Source: Njordibacter sp028825405 (GTDB lineage Bacteria; Pseudomonadota; Gammaproteobacteria; Pseudomonadales; Balneatricaceae). From it: a stretch of DNA of 64,000 nucleotides. The stretch spans positions 1,984,001 to 2,048,000 of the forward strand of contig NZ_CP159829.1 in the NCBI RefSeq assembly GCF_047730065.1, written 5' to 3'. Both the position numbers and the translations under genes were made by a program. The notes under the pieces were generated by a model. That model did not search any database. It was given only the letters and a program-made list of their open reading frames with translations, and was not told where the DNA came from. The first letter of the stretch is position 1. Every line of letters begins with the position of its first letter. This document shows positions 54,031 through 62,955 of this stretch, piece by piece.

Positions 54031-54909
54031 TTAAACCTGAGCTAACAGCCAATCCTTAAAGGCCATTATATCTGGGCGTTGTAAATGGGCTTTAGGGCAC
54101 ACCACATAATAGGCATAATCAGTAATGAGCACCTGGTCAAACACAATGACTAAACGTCCAGAAGCCAAATGATCCTCCACAAACGGAGTCGATCCTAGAG
54201 CTACGCCTTGACCATCTATGGCCGCTTGAATTAATACGTTAGTGTCATCAATGGTGGTGCCACGTCTGTTATTAATGCCCTTTACCCCGGCCTGCCGCAG
54301 CCATTCATTCCATGCATATGGGCCCGCATCATGTAATAAAGTGACGTTGAGTAACTGCTCTGGTTTGATTAGAGGTTCATTATTGGCGACCCATGCAGGG
54401 CTTGCTACAGGAAAAAAATCTAGACTGATGATGGCCGTACTTTCGACGCCCTTCCAGTCACCACGGCCATAGGTGACTGCTAGATCAATATCTTCTCGTT
54501 CAAAGTCAACTGGGTTGTGCGCATGGAATAAACATAGGTCAATTTCTGGGTACATTTGCCAAAAGTCTTTCAAGCGTGGCGATAACCACTTAGCTGCAAA
54601 AGACGGCGCTAAACGCACGTTGAGCAGAGAGCCCGCCTTGTCTTGTTTCAGACTCACTACCGCATTGGCTATATCATCAAATGCACCAGCTAATACTGGC
54701 ATCAAGGACTCCCCCTGAGCTGTGAGGGTTAAGTTGCGGGGCAAGCGTTTGAATAAACTATGACCTAGGTAATCTTCGAGGGCTTTTACTTGGTGGCTAA
54801 TGGCTGCTTGTGTGACAAATAATTCATCCGCAGCATGAGTAAAACTCAGGTGTCTCGCAGTGGCTTCAAAGGCACGTAAGCTATTTAAAGAGGGGAGTTT
54901 TCTGGCCAT
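54031..54909 (-). CDS. LysR-family regulator, GcvA-like
   Basis: 292 aa. The helix-turn-helix shows the GcvA-type sequence LPSLNSLRAFEATARHLSFT, then AADELFVTQAAISHQVKALE and LGHSLFKRLPRNLTLT. The effector domain follows (about 92-290). GcvA regulates the glycine cleavage system in E. coli and binds sites with CTAAT (established). The gene is divergent from the MttB-like/DMGDH operon, and the gap holds an ATTAG-N5-CTAAT palindrome, so it very likely controls that operon. Confidence 0.9.
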   Translation of the reverse strand: MARKLPSLNSLRAFEATARHLSFTHAADELFVTQAAISHQVKALEDYLGHSLFKRLPRNLTLTAQGESLMPVLAGAFDDIANAVVSLKQDKAGSLLNVRLAPSFAAKWLSPRLKDFWQMYPEIDLCLFHAHNPVDFEREDIDLAVTYGRGDWKGVESTAIISLDFFPVASPAWVANNEPLIKPEQLLNVTLLHDAGPYAWNEWLRQAGVKGINNRRGTTIDDTNVLIQAAIDGQGVALGSTPFVEDHLASGRLVIVFDQVLITDYAYYVVCPKAHLQRPDIMAFKDWLLAQV

Positions 54910-54940
54910 TAATTAAACTCACTATTGCATCCAGATTGAT

Positions 54941-54955
54941 ATTAGTTATTCTAAT
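54941..54955. promoter_or_regulatory. LysR (GcvA-type) binding site
   Basis: ATTAGTTATTCTAAT: a perfect ATTAG/CTAAT inverted repeat with a 5-bp spacer, containing the T-N11-A pattern of LysR sites and the CTAAT known for GcvA. It lies 31 bp from the regulator start and 93 bp from the methyltransferase start. Confidence 0.7.
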
Positions 54956-55048
54956 CCAAAAGCATAAAAATAATCAATTGAATAGAATTATATTTCAGCT
55001 AAAAATGAGCCGATTTCAAAACAATAAAAACCTTACTCTGGAAATAAT

Positions 55049-56590
55049 ATGTCACGTCGATCCGGTGGCCGTCAGGCCCGTTTAGCAGAGCGTTTAGCCC
55101 CCTTAACTGAAGAAGCAAAACCTGTTCATCCAGGCGAAACTGGAGGCACATTTATGCCCCTGTCTCCCAGTGCGATGGCGGCTATTGCTGAAAATGCTTA
55201 CCGCATTTTAGAAGACATTGGATTTGGGCGATCGACACCCCACTGCACCGACACTATGGTCGCTGCTGGAGCAATCATGGGTGATGATGGCCGCTTGCGT
55301 ATCCCCCGTAGCTTAGTTGAACATACGTTAAGTATCTGTCAGCGAAATTTAACCCTTTATGGCGTTGATGCCAAACACGATTTAGCGATTAATGGCCAGC
55401 GGGTGCATTTCTCAACAGCGGGTGCTGCAGTGCATGTGTCAGACCCAGAAAATAACTCCTACCGTAATTCTGCCACTGAAGATTTGTATGATATGGCGCG
55501 GATTGCAGATACCTGTGAACACATTCATATGTTTCAACGTATGTGCGTATTAAGAGACATAGACGATCCAAAAACTATGGATTTAAATACCCTATATTGT
55601 TCTGTCATGGGTAATAGTAAACATATAGGTACCAGCTTTACCGAAGCTGATCATGTGAGCGCAGGGCTAAAAATGCTGCACCATTTTTCTGGCAGTGAAG
55701 CCGCATGGCGAGCACGCCCTTTTGTGAGTATGTCCAATTGTTTTGTGGTGCCGCCCATGACCTTTGCAGAGGAGTCTTTAGAATGTCTGCGTGTCGGTGT
55801 AGAGGGAGGCATGCCTATTTTGTTACTTTCTGCCGGACAAGCTGGAGCGACAGCACCTGCGTTGCTAGCCGGTGCTGTGTCTCAAGCATGGGCTGAATGT
55901 TTAGGCGGTTTAGTCTACGTTAATGCAATAAAGCCAGGCGCTCCTGCCATTATCGGCACTTGGCCTTTTGTATCTGATTTGCGCACTGGGGCTATGAGTG
56001 GCGGTTCTCCAGAACAAGGCATTTTATCCGCAGCCTGCGCCCAAATGGGTAACTATTTTGATTTGCCCACGGGCACCGCTTGTGGCATGACGGATGCAAA
56101 GTTTCCAGACTTTCAGGCGGGTGCTGAAAGAGCTTATACTGCGGTTGCTGCAGCGATGGCTGGTGCCAATGTGGTGTATGAGGCGGCTGGAATGTATGGC
56201 AGTTTAATGGGAGCTTGCCCAGAAAGTTTACTCATGGATAATGACGTATTAGGGGCTTGCATGCGCATGACTAAAGGCCTTAAAGTGGACGCAGACAGCT
56301 TAAGCTTTGATGTCATAAATGAGGTGTGTATGGGTGGCAAAGGTCACTATTTAGGCTCTGACCAGACCCTATCAGTAATGCAAACTGAATACATTTATCC
56401 CAACTTAGGTGACCGCAGCAGCCCCAACGTATGGGCCGAACAAGGAAAGCCTGTGTTATTAGACAAAGCCATCGCTAAAAAGAAAGAACTATTAGCCAGC
56501 TATTTCCCTACCCACATCAGTGATGAGGCCGATTTAGCCATCAGAGCGGAATTTGATATCCGCCTGACCCGTGAACAAATTGGCCGTTAA
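55049..56590 (+). CDS. Trimethylamine methyltransferase (MttB) superfamily protein, non-pyrrolysine
   Basis: 513 aa. COG5598-type sequence throughout: AENAYRILEDIGFGR near residue 46, FSTAGAAVHVSD near 127, LSAGQAGATAPALLAGAVSQ near 258, GTACGMTDAKFPDFQAG near 345, and MGGKGHYLGSDQTL near 428. There is no in-frame TAG, so it does not encode pyrrolysine and is not a classic trimethylamine methyltransferase. Non-pyrrolysine relatives include the glycine betaine methyltransferase MtgB (established). No corrinoid protein gene is adjacent. Two DMGDH-like flavoproteins follow (12 bp gap), pointing to N-methyl compounds such as betaine or dimethylglycine. N-terminal 30 residues are Arg-rich. Confidence 0.85.
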   Translation: MSRRSGGRQARLAERLAPLTEEAKPVHPGETGGTFMPLSPSAMAAIAENAYRILEDIGFGRSTPHCTDTMVAAGAIMGDDGRLRIPRSLVEHTLSICQRNLTLYGVDAKHDLAINGQRVHFSTAGAAVHVSDPENNSYRNSATEDLYDMARIADTCEHIHMFQRMCVLRDIDDPKTMDLNTLYCSVMGNSKHIGTSFTEADHVSAGLKMLHHFSGSEAAWRARPFVSMSNCFVVPPMTFAEESLECLRVGVEGGMPILLLSAGQAGATAPALLAGAVSQAWAECLGGLVYVNAIKPGAPAIIGTWPFVSDLRTGAMSGGSPEQGILSAACAQMGNYFDLPTGTACGMTDAKFPDFQAGAERAYTAVAAAMAGANVVYEAAGMYGSLMGACPESLLMDNDVLGACMRMTKGLKVDADSLSFDVINEVCMGGKGHYLGSDQTLSVMQTEYIYPNLGDRSSPNVWAEQGKPVLLDKAIAKKKELLASYFPTHISDEADLAIRAEFDIRLTREQIGR

Positions 56591-56602
56591 GAGAAAATTA
56601 TT

Positions 56603-59026
56603 ATGTCCCTACAATCACATGCCCGCGTTGTTATTATTGGTGGCGGATCCCTTGGTGTTAACCTCATGTACCATCTTACCGAAGAAGGTTGGACCGATGT
56701 GGTCATGATTGAAAAGGGGGAACTCACTAGCGGGTCCACATGGCACGCTGCGGGCTTATGCCCTAACTTTAACGGCAACCACACCCTATCTAAAATACAC
56801 GATTACACCATTGACCTGTATGACAAAATTATACCTGCCAAAACTGGATTACCATCCACGTTCCACAAGTGTGGCAGCCTAAGAGTAGGCTACACAGAAT
56901 TAGAAGAACAATGGTTTCGTAACGTCATGAGTAGAGCTCACAACATTGGTTGTGAGATGCGCTGGGTCTCTAAAGAAGAAGCTAAAGCAATCAATCCTGT
57001 AATGAATTTTGACAGTGCGCGCTGTATTTTATACACGCCAAATGACGGCAGAGTAGACCCAACATCTGTAGTCATGCCTCTGGCTCAAATGGCGCGTGAT
57101 AATGGCGCTAAAATTAGTCGTTTTAACCGCGTCACAGACATCATAACCCTACCCCAAGGTGGTTACGAAGTAATCACTGAACAAGGCAACATTATTGCTG
57201 AGCATGTGGTTAATGCTGCCGGTTGTTTTGCCCCAGAAGTAGGCCGTATGGTGGGTGCACACGTGCCTATTATCAATCTAGAACATCAATACCTCATTAC
57301 CGAAGACCATCCAGACATTGCCGCCTTAGTGAAAGAAATGCCTGTCACACGAGATTCCACAGCATCAGCTTACATTTGCCAAGAAGGTAATGGCTTATTA
57401 GTTGGGCCCTACGAAACACGAGGTTCAAAGCCCTGGGCCATTAAAGGTATGGATTGGAACTTTGACCGGGAATTATTTGCTGGAGATTTAGTGCGTCTGA
57501 TGCCTTGGCTAGAACGTTGTATGGAACTGGTACCTCTATTCAAGGAGGTTGGTGTTAAAACCATTATTAACGGCCCCATTACTCACACGCCCGATGATAA
57601 CTTTTTAGTAGGCCCCGTTGCTGGCCTGACTAATTTCTGGAATATGACAGGCGCTTCTATTGGCATTGCCCAAGGTGGCATAGGCAAGTATATGGCCCAG
57701 TGGATGGTGCATGGCCAAACAGAACTCAATATGGCCTCGTTAGATAGTCGTCGGTTTGGCCCATGGGCTGATAAAAAATACTGCATCACTCGCGCTATTG
57801 AGTCCTACGAACGCATGTATGCCAGTGCGTCGCCTACGGAAAACCGTCCCCATGGCCGGCCGATCCGCACGAGTCCGCTGCACACGGTCATGGCACAAAA
57901 AGATGCCGTGCATTTTGTCAGTGCTGGTTTTGAAAAACCTGCATGGTTTAAAACTGACTCTGTACGAGAAGAAAGTGAAACTTGGACTCACAGTGAAACC
58001 CATGCCGTAGTCGCGGAAGAATGTGCGGCGGTGCAAAACACCTGTGGCATTACTGACATCAGTGGCACTGCTAAATTCCGTGTTAAAGGGCCAGATGCCT
58101 ATGCCTTTTTAGATCACCTGTCATGTAACAAGTTGCCCACTAAAGATGGCCGCATTACCCTCACTTTATTTCATGCAGAAAATGGTGGCATTATGGCTGA
58201 ACAAACCGTCAGTCGCATTAGCCAAGAACATTTTGTATTGATGGGCGCTATTGGCTGCCAAATTAAAGACATGCAATGGCTGCAGCAGCATGTGGGTGAT
58301 TATCAAGTCACCATAGAAGACTTCAGCGAAGATTGGGGTGGCGTATTACTCACTGGACCCAAAGCACGTGAGATTCTGCAAACTATTTGTGAAGATGACC
58401 TATCCAATAATGCCTTTGCTTGGTTAAGTTGCCAAACTATTCAGCTCGATTCAGCTCCTGTATTTGCCATGCGCGTATCTTACGCTGGGGAACTTGGATG
58501 GGAATTACACATGCCTGTATGGCAGCTTATTTCTATTTATGAGTCATTAATGCAATTTGGCCAGCCCTTGGGCTTGAGAGATTTTGGCACTCGAGCCTTT
58601 AACAGTATGCGTATGGAAAAAATGTATCGTGCTTATGGCGCTGAATTCACAGAAGAAATATCTGCTTTAGAAGCCGGCATGAATCGTTTCTTAGATTTAA
58701 GTCGCCACTTTGTTGGCAGTGAGAATTTGCTACAGCGTCAAACTGTGGGGCTCTCTATACAACTGGCATATTTGGTATTTGATGACCAGATACCTGCGGA
58801 ATGTTTTGGTAACGAAGCGGTCTTTGCTAATGGAGACCATAGTGGCATTATTACCGGCGGTGCCTATGGCTATCGAGTGGAAAAAAGTTTAGCCTTTGCC
58901 TACCTCAAACCCAAGCACTGTAAAGCGGGTCAGGCCTTGACTGTAGAGACTTCTGTTGGCACCCGTCGTTGCCATGTAGAGCTAGACCCTGCGTACAATC
59001 CCAACAACAGCTTGTTACGTAGTTAA
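56603..59026 (+). CDS. Dimethylglycine/sarcosine dehydrogenase-like flavoprotein with GcvT domain (1)
   Basis: 807 aa. Residues 1-390 form a DAO-type FAD domain (VIIGGGSLGVNLMYHLTEEG; LTSGSTWHAAGLCPNFNG has the TWHAAGL block where mammalian DMGDH holds covalent FAD on His). Residues about 425-807 form the folate-binding GcvT and GcvT-C domains (VRVSYAGELGWELHMPV-like block near 630). The family oxidises N-methyl groups of dimethylglycine or sarcosine and hands the carbon to tetrahydrofolate (established). Second gene of the operon. It shares the domain plan but differs clearly in the substrate region from the next protein. Confidence 0.88.
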   Translation: MSLQSHARVVIIGGGSLGVNLMYHLTEEGWTDVVMIEKGELTSGSTWHAAGLCPNFNGNHTLSKIHDYTIDLYDKIIPAKTGLPSTFHKCGSLRVGYTELEEQWFRNVMSRAHNIGCEMRWVSKEEAKAINPVMNFDSARCILYTPNDGRVDPTSVVMPLAQMARDNGAKISRFNRVTDIITLPQGGYEVITEQGNIIAEHVVNAAGCFAPEVGRMVGAHVPIINLEHQYLITEDHPDIAALVKEMPVTRDSTASAYICQEGNGLLVGPYETRGSKPWAIKGMDWNFDRELFAGDLVRLMPWLERCMELVPLFKEVGVKTIINGPITHTPDDNFLVGPVAGLTNFWNMTGASIGIAQGGIGKYMAQWMVHGQTELNMASLDSRRFGPWADKKYCITRAIESYERMYASASPTENRPHGRPIRTSPLHTVMAQKDAVHFVSAGFEKPAWFKTDSVREESETWTHSETHAVVAEECAAVQNTCGITDISGTAKFRVKGPDAYAFLDHLSCNKLPTKDGRITLTLFHAENGGIMAEQTVSRISQEHFVLMGAIGCQIKDMQWLQQHVGDYQVTIEDFSEDWGGVLLTGPKAREILQTICEDDLSNNAFAWLSCQTIQLDSAPVFAMRVSYAGELGWELHMPVWQLISIYESLMQFGQPLGLRDFGTRAFNSMRMEKMYRAYGAEFTEEISALEAGMNRFLDLSRHFVGSENLLQRQTVGLSIQLAYLVFDDQIPAECFGNEAVFANGDHSGIITGGAYGYRVEKSLAFAYLKPKHCKAGQALTVETSVGTRRCHVELDPAYNPNNSLLRS

Positions 59027-59073
59027 AAATACATCCCACAGAACCCTGTGTTTTTGTGGCTAAGGAAATTGTT

Positions 59074-61515
59074 ATGAGTAACACCCAAGTTTTACCAGAA
59101 AAAGCCCGTATTGCCATCATTGGTGGTGGCATTATTGGCACCTCTGTCGCCTACCATTTAGCCAAACGTGGCATCAAAGATGTTGTTTTAATAGAGCGTC
59201 AACAGTTAACAAGTGGCACCACTTGGCACGCGGCGGGCTTAGTAAGCTTGTCTTGGGCCACACCCACCCTAACCGAACTTGCAAAATATAGTCACAAGCT
59301 TTATGCAAGTTTAGAGGAAGAAACAGGCCAAGCAACGGGCTATAAACGCATTGGTAGTATTTCCTTAGCGCGCACCGAGGCTCGCATGGAAGAAATTAAG
59401 CGCACTTCATCTGTGTGCAAAGTATTTGGTGTGGAATCAGAAATGATCGACAATACCCGTTTAGCAGAGCTTTACCCTGGTATCAATACAGACGGCGTTT
59501 TAGGGGCCCTCTACACACCCGGTGATGGCCAAACTAATCCCATCGACACGACCATGGCTTTAGCCAAGGGTGCACGCATGAATGGTGTGGAGATTTTCGA
59601 AAACACCATCATGGAAGAATTATTAACTAAAGATAATGTCATCACCGGCATTCGCACCGACAAAGGCACCATGGAAGTGGATCAGGTAATATTGTGTGGT
59701 GGTATGTGGACGCGTGACATCGCCAAGACCGTGGGTGTGCAACTGCCTTTGTATGCTTGCGAACATTCCTACATTGTCACAGAGGAAATGGAAGGCCTAA
59801 CTCAGCGCCCCGTTCTGCGAGATTTTGACCGAGGCCTATACTTTAAAGAAGACGCTGGCAAAATGTTAGTGGGATGGTTTGAAGACAACGCCATTGGACT
59901 CCCCATGGAGAAAATTGCCGACGACTTCTGTTTTGGGCAGTTTCCCCTTGACCAAGATCACATCGAACCCTATCTTTTAGATGGCATGGAAACCTTCCCC
60001 CAATTGCAAGAAACAGGGATTCGCACTTGGTTCAATGGTCCAGAAAGCTTTACCAATGATAACCTTCATTTGCTTGGCCCCACCCCTCAGATTGATAAAT
60101 TATTTATTGCTGCGGGAATGAATTCTAAGGGTATTGGCGCTGGCGGTGGTGTCGGCAAAATAATGGCTGACTGGATGATTGATGGCTACCCTTCAGGTGA
60201 TGTGAGTGAATGCGATATCCGCCGTCACCACCCTGCCCAGCAACATGACGAATACGTGGCAGAGCGAATCCCCGAATCTCTAGGTCATAGTTATGCAATG
60301 CATTGGCCTTTTTACCAATACGAAACAGCACGGGATCAAATTCAGTCCCCTTTGCACCAAGAACTGGCCGCCGCAGGCGCCTGTTTTGGTGAAGTATGTG
60401 GCCACGAGCGCCCCAACTGGTTTGCCAATCCAGGACAGGAAGCGAAATACGAATACAGTTATAAAAAGCCAAACTGGTTTGAAAATACCAAACAAGAGCA
60501 CATGGCGATGCGTGAAGGCGTAGGCATTTACGACATGTCTTCCTTTGGTAAATTTGAGGTCACTGGGCCAGCCGCTGCTAAGAATCTACAGTATATTTGC
60601 GCTGGCAATATTGATGTACCCATCGGTAAAGTGGTTTATACCCATTTTTTAAATGCCCGGGGTGGCATTGAAGCAGATATTACCGTCGTGCGTACCGCTA
60701 AGATGACCTATTGGGTGATTACGGGTATCGGCTCTCATTCAAGAGATTGGTGGCACCTTAACCACCGTCTCATCGATGATGTGTTGTTACAAGACATTAG
60801 TATGAATTTTGGGGGTCTTGCACTCCAAGGTCCCTTAGCCCCTAGTGTGTTAGCCAAAGTAACCTCTGAAGACCTAAGCCATGCAGGCTTCCCTTTCGGT
60901 ACGGGCAAGATCATGGAAGTGGCAGGTATTCGCATGTGGGTGCAGCGTTTAACTTATGTAGGCGAATTAGGCTGGGAGCTATTCATCCCCACCCAACACA
61001 TGACTAAGGTCTATCGCGCATTATTTGAAGCTGGTGAGGCATTTGGTATCCGCAATGTGGGGATGCATGCGGTTAACAGCGCGCGCATGGAAAAAGGTTT
61101 TGTTCATTGGGGTCACGATGTTGGACCAGAGGATAACTTGTTTGAAGCAGGCCTTAATTGGGCTGCTAAACCCGATGCTGGGGACTTTATTGGTATTAAT
61201 GGATATAAGCAACAGCTACAAGCCAATGGAACTGAGCGCCGCTTAGTGCAATTTAAACTCGACAACACAGAAGCCATGTTGTTTCACAATGAACCGATTG
61301 TCATGGATGGTGAGATTGTGGGCTACCTCACTTCTGGAATGTATGGGCATTCAGTGGGCAGTGCCATAGGTATGGGTTATGTTAATGTGCCCAACCTATC
61401 TCCAATTCGCCTTTCTAAGGCCAAGTTTGAGATAGAAATTGCCCTTGAGCGCTTCCCTGCGCAAGCCAGCTTGCGAGGGTTCTACGATCCTAAAGGCCTG
61501 CGTCCAAAAGCCTAG
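59074..61515 (+). CDS. Dimethylglycine/sarcosine dehydrogenase-like flavoprotein with GcvT domain (2)
   Basis: 813 aa from the ATG at 59074 with TAAGGAA upstream; a GTG at 59056 is in frame but lies before that site. FAD motif AIIGGGIIGTSVAYHLAKRG, TSGTTWHAAGLVSLSWATPT with the His for FAD attachment, and YTPGDGQTNPIDTTMAL. The C-terminal half is GcvT-like (GGLALQGPLAPSVLAKV, TYVGELGWELFIPT). It is nearer to mammalian DMGDH than the preceding protein. Two such enzymes in a row may act on successive N-methyl groups. Last gene of the operon; ends 22 bp from a convergent gene. Confidence 0.88.
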   Translation: MSNTQVLPEKARIAIIGGGIIGTSVAYHLAKRGIKDVVLIERQQLTSGTTWHAAGLVSLSWATPTLTELAKYSHKLYASLEEETGQATGYKRIGSISLARTEARMEEIKRTSSVCKVFGVESEMIDNTRLAELYPGINTDGVLGALYTPGDGQTNPIDTTMALAKGARMNGVEIFENTIMEELLTKDNVITGIRTDKGTMEVDQVILCGGMWTRDIAKTVGVQLPLYACEHSYIVTEEMEGLTQRPVLRDFDRGLYFKEDAGKMLVGWFEDNAIGLPMEKIADDFCFGQFPLDQDHIEPYLLDGMETFPQLQETGIRTWFNGPESFTNDNLHLLGPTPQIDKLFIAAGMNSKGIGAGGGVGKIMADWMIDGYPSGDVSECDIRRHHPAQQHDEYVAERIPESLGHSYAMHWPFYQYETARDQIQSPLHQELAAAGACFGEVCGHERPNWFANPGQEAKYEYSYKKPNWFENTKQEHMAMREGVGIYDMSSFGKFEVTGPAAAKNLQYICAGNIDVPIGKVVYTHFLNARGGIEADITVVRTAKMTYWVITGIGSHSRDWWHLNHRLIDDVLLQDISMNFGGLALQGPLAPSVLAKVTSEDLSHAGFPFGTGKIMEVAGIRMWVQRLTYVGELGWELFIPTQHMTKVYRALFEAGEAFGIRNVGMHAVNSARMEKGFVHWGHDVGPEDNLFEAGLNWAAKPDAGDFIGINGYKQQLQANGTERRLVQFKLDNTEAMLFHNEPIVMDGEIVGYLTSGMYGHSVGSAIGMGYVNVPNLSPIRLSKAKFEIEIALERFPAQASLRGFYDPKGLRPKA

Positions 61516-61537
61516 CAATGGATCTGAGTTGGTGGCG

Positions 61538-62740
61538 CTAATGCGCCATGAACTCAGCCATGACTTGGGCAATCACCGCCCCAATCAACAAACAATCTTC
61601 ATCATCAAAGGTTAGAGGCACTGGCAGGTCTAAGGTTCTATCTAGTGCTTCAAGGGTGCTGGGAAGATGAGGCATTGGGCTAATGTAATGCCAACTGTCA
61701 TAGCGACTGGTGAAGGCTTTAGGCTGGGACTCACCAAACCACTTAAGCTCAACCCCTTGGGCTGCGCAGGCGGCAATAAAGTCTGGCATTTGATCCATTT
61801 TTAACGCTGTTGGCCGAAATTGAATAGAGCTTCCGACGAAAGACTCGCGCTTGTCCCGAGTGGGAATATCAACCCCTGTTACTGCCCCAATGGCAGCATT
61901 GAGTAGGTTGTAACGATGATTCCAGCGCTCACAGTTTTTGTCTAGGTTAGGTAATTGCGCGAGCCCAAGAGCCGCCCGCATATTGACCATGCGGCCAGAC
62001 ATGCTGGCACTGACTAAGCGTATGTTTTCGAACACTTCTGGGGCTGGCGCTGCACCATGACGCTCATACAGCATATAAGAACCAGAGTGCATGATTAAAC
62101 GCGCAGCGATTTCTGCATCATCAGTCACCACCAAACCACCTTCACCTGTATTCATGTGCTTGTAGGTTTGCAAACTAAAGGCTGCGACTTGGCCAAAATT
62201 TCCTGACTTTATGCCATTCCAAGAAGCCCCCATGGTATGAGCACAATCTTCCAATACTTTGATACCCAACTCGTTGCATAGGGTCATCAGTTGCTGCATG
62301 TTAGGAATGTGCCCACGCATTAATGACAAGAGTAAGATTTTAGCATTACTCGCCTCCGCCTTAGCCTTTAAGTCAGCTAAGTCGAGGTGATAATTCTCAT
62401 CTATTTCAACTAACACGGGTTTGCCCCCAGCCGCATGAATCGCACCGGGCACAGGAGCTAGGGTGTAGGCATTAGTTAACACCTCATCACCCACTTGCAA
62501 ACCCATAGCCCGCAGCGCAATGTGAATTCCATAGCCCCCAGAAGTGCACGCTAAGCAGTACTTGCGGCCTTGGTATTGAGCATACTCTTGCTCTAACATG
62601 GCCGCATCAGACAGCTCATTTCCTACTGTATTGTAGCGGTGTAAACGACCTGAATCGAGTAACTCCATGACCCTTTGCTTGGCCTGTTCAGGGATCGCTT
62701 CTTGCTGGGTGAAGGCTTTGGTAAACTGCAGTTTAGACAT
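61538..62740 (-). CDS. DegT/DnrJ/EryC1/StrS-family aminotransferase
   Basis: 400 aa, fold-type I PLP enzyme. CLACTSGGYGIHIALRAMGL near residue 62, GDEVLTNAYTLAPVPGAI, VLEDCAHTMGASWNG near 165 with the PLP Asp, and AFSLQTYKHMNTGEGGLVVT near 187 with the Schiff-base Lys. Family members aminate keto-sugars for surface glycans or antibiotics, but the usual sugar nucleotide genes are absent here. It is alone and convergent with the flavoprotein operon. A different amino acceptor is possible. Confidence 0.85.
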   Translation of the reverse strand: MSKLQFTKAFTQQEAIPEQAKQRVMELLDSGRLHRYNTVGNELSDAAMLEQEYAQYQGRKYCLACTSGGYGIHIALRAMGLQVGDEVLTNAYTLAPVPGAIHAAGGKPVLVEIDENYHLDLADLKAKAEASNAKILLLSLMRGHIPNMQQLMTLCNELGIKVLEDCAHTMGASWNGIKSGNFGQVAAFSLQTYKHMNTGEGGLVVTDDAEIAARLIMHSGSYMLYERHGAAPAPEVFENIRLVSASMSGRMVNMRAALGLAQLPNLDKNCERWNHRYNLLNAAIGAVTGVDIPTRDKRESFVGSSIQFRPTALKMDQMPDFIAACAAQGVELKWFGESQPKAFTSRYDSWHYISPMPHLPSTLEALDRTLDLPVPLTFDDEDCLLIGAVIAQVMAEFMAH

Positions 62741-62955
62741 GACTTACTTTCTCAATTTTCAATATCAGGCTAACGCCTCATATCCTATAAATTGCTGCAA
62801 GACCTTGACACTAATTTACCCACAAAGGCCCAGCCACAAGGTCTATTGAAGCCCAAAACATAAGTTCCCATCAATGGCATAGGGGTCCTACCCAATCTAG
62901 CTTTAAGATTCACACTTAAAGCGGGTTGAAGGACTTAGGCTCAGCAACTTAGAAT

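Noticed and set aside
55049..56590. Pyrrolysine-dependent trimethylamine methyltransferase
   Set aside because: No in-frame TAG codon and no pyrrolysine or corrinoid genes nearby.
61533..61548. TGGCGC/GCGCCA hairpin between the flavoprotein and DegT genes
   Set aside because: It has no following T-run on either strand and covers the stop codon; not convincing as a terminator.
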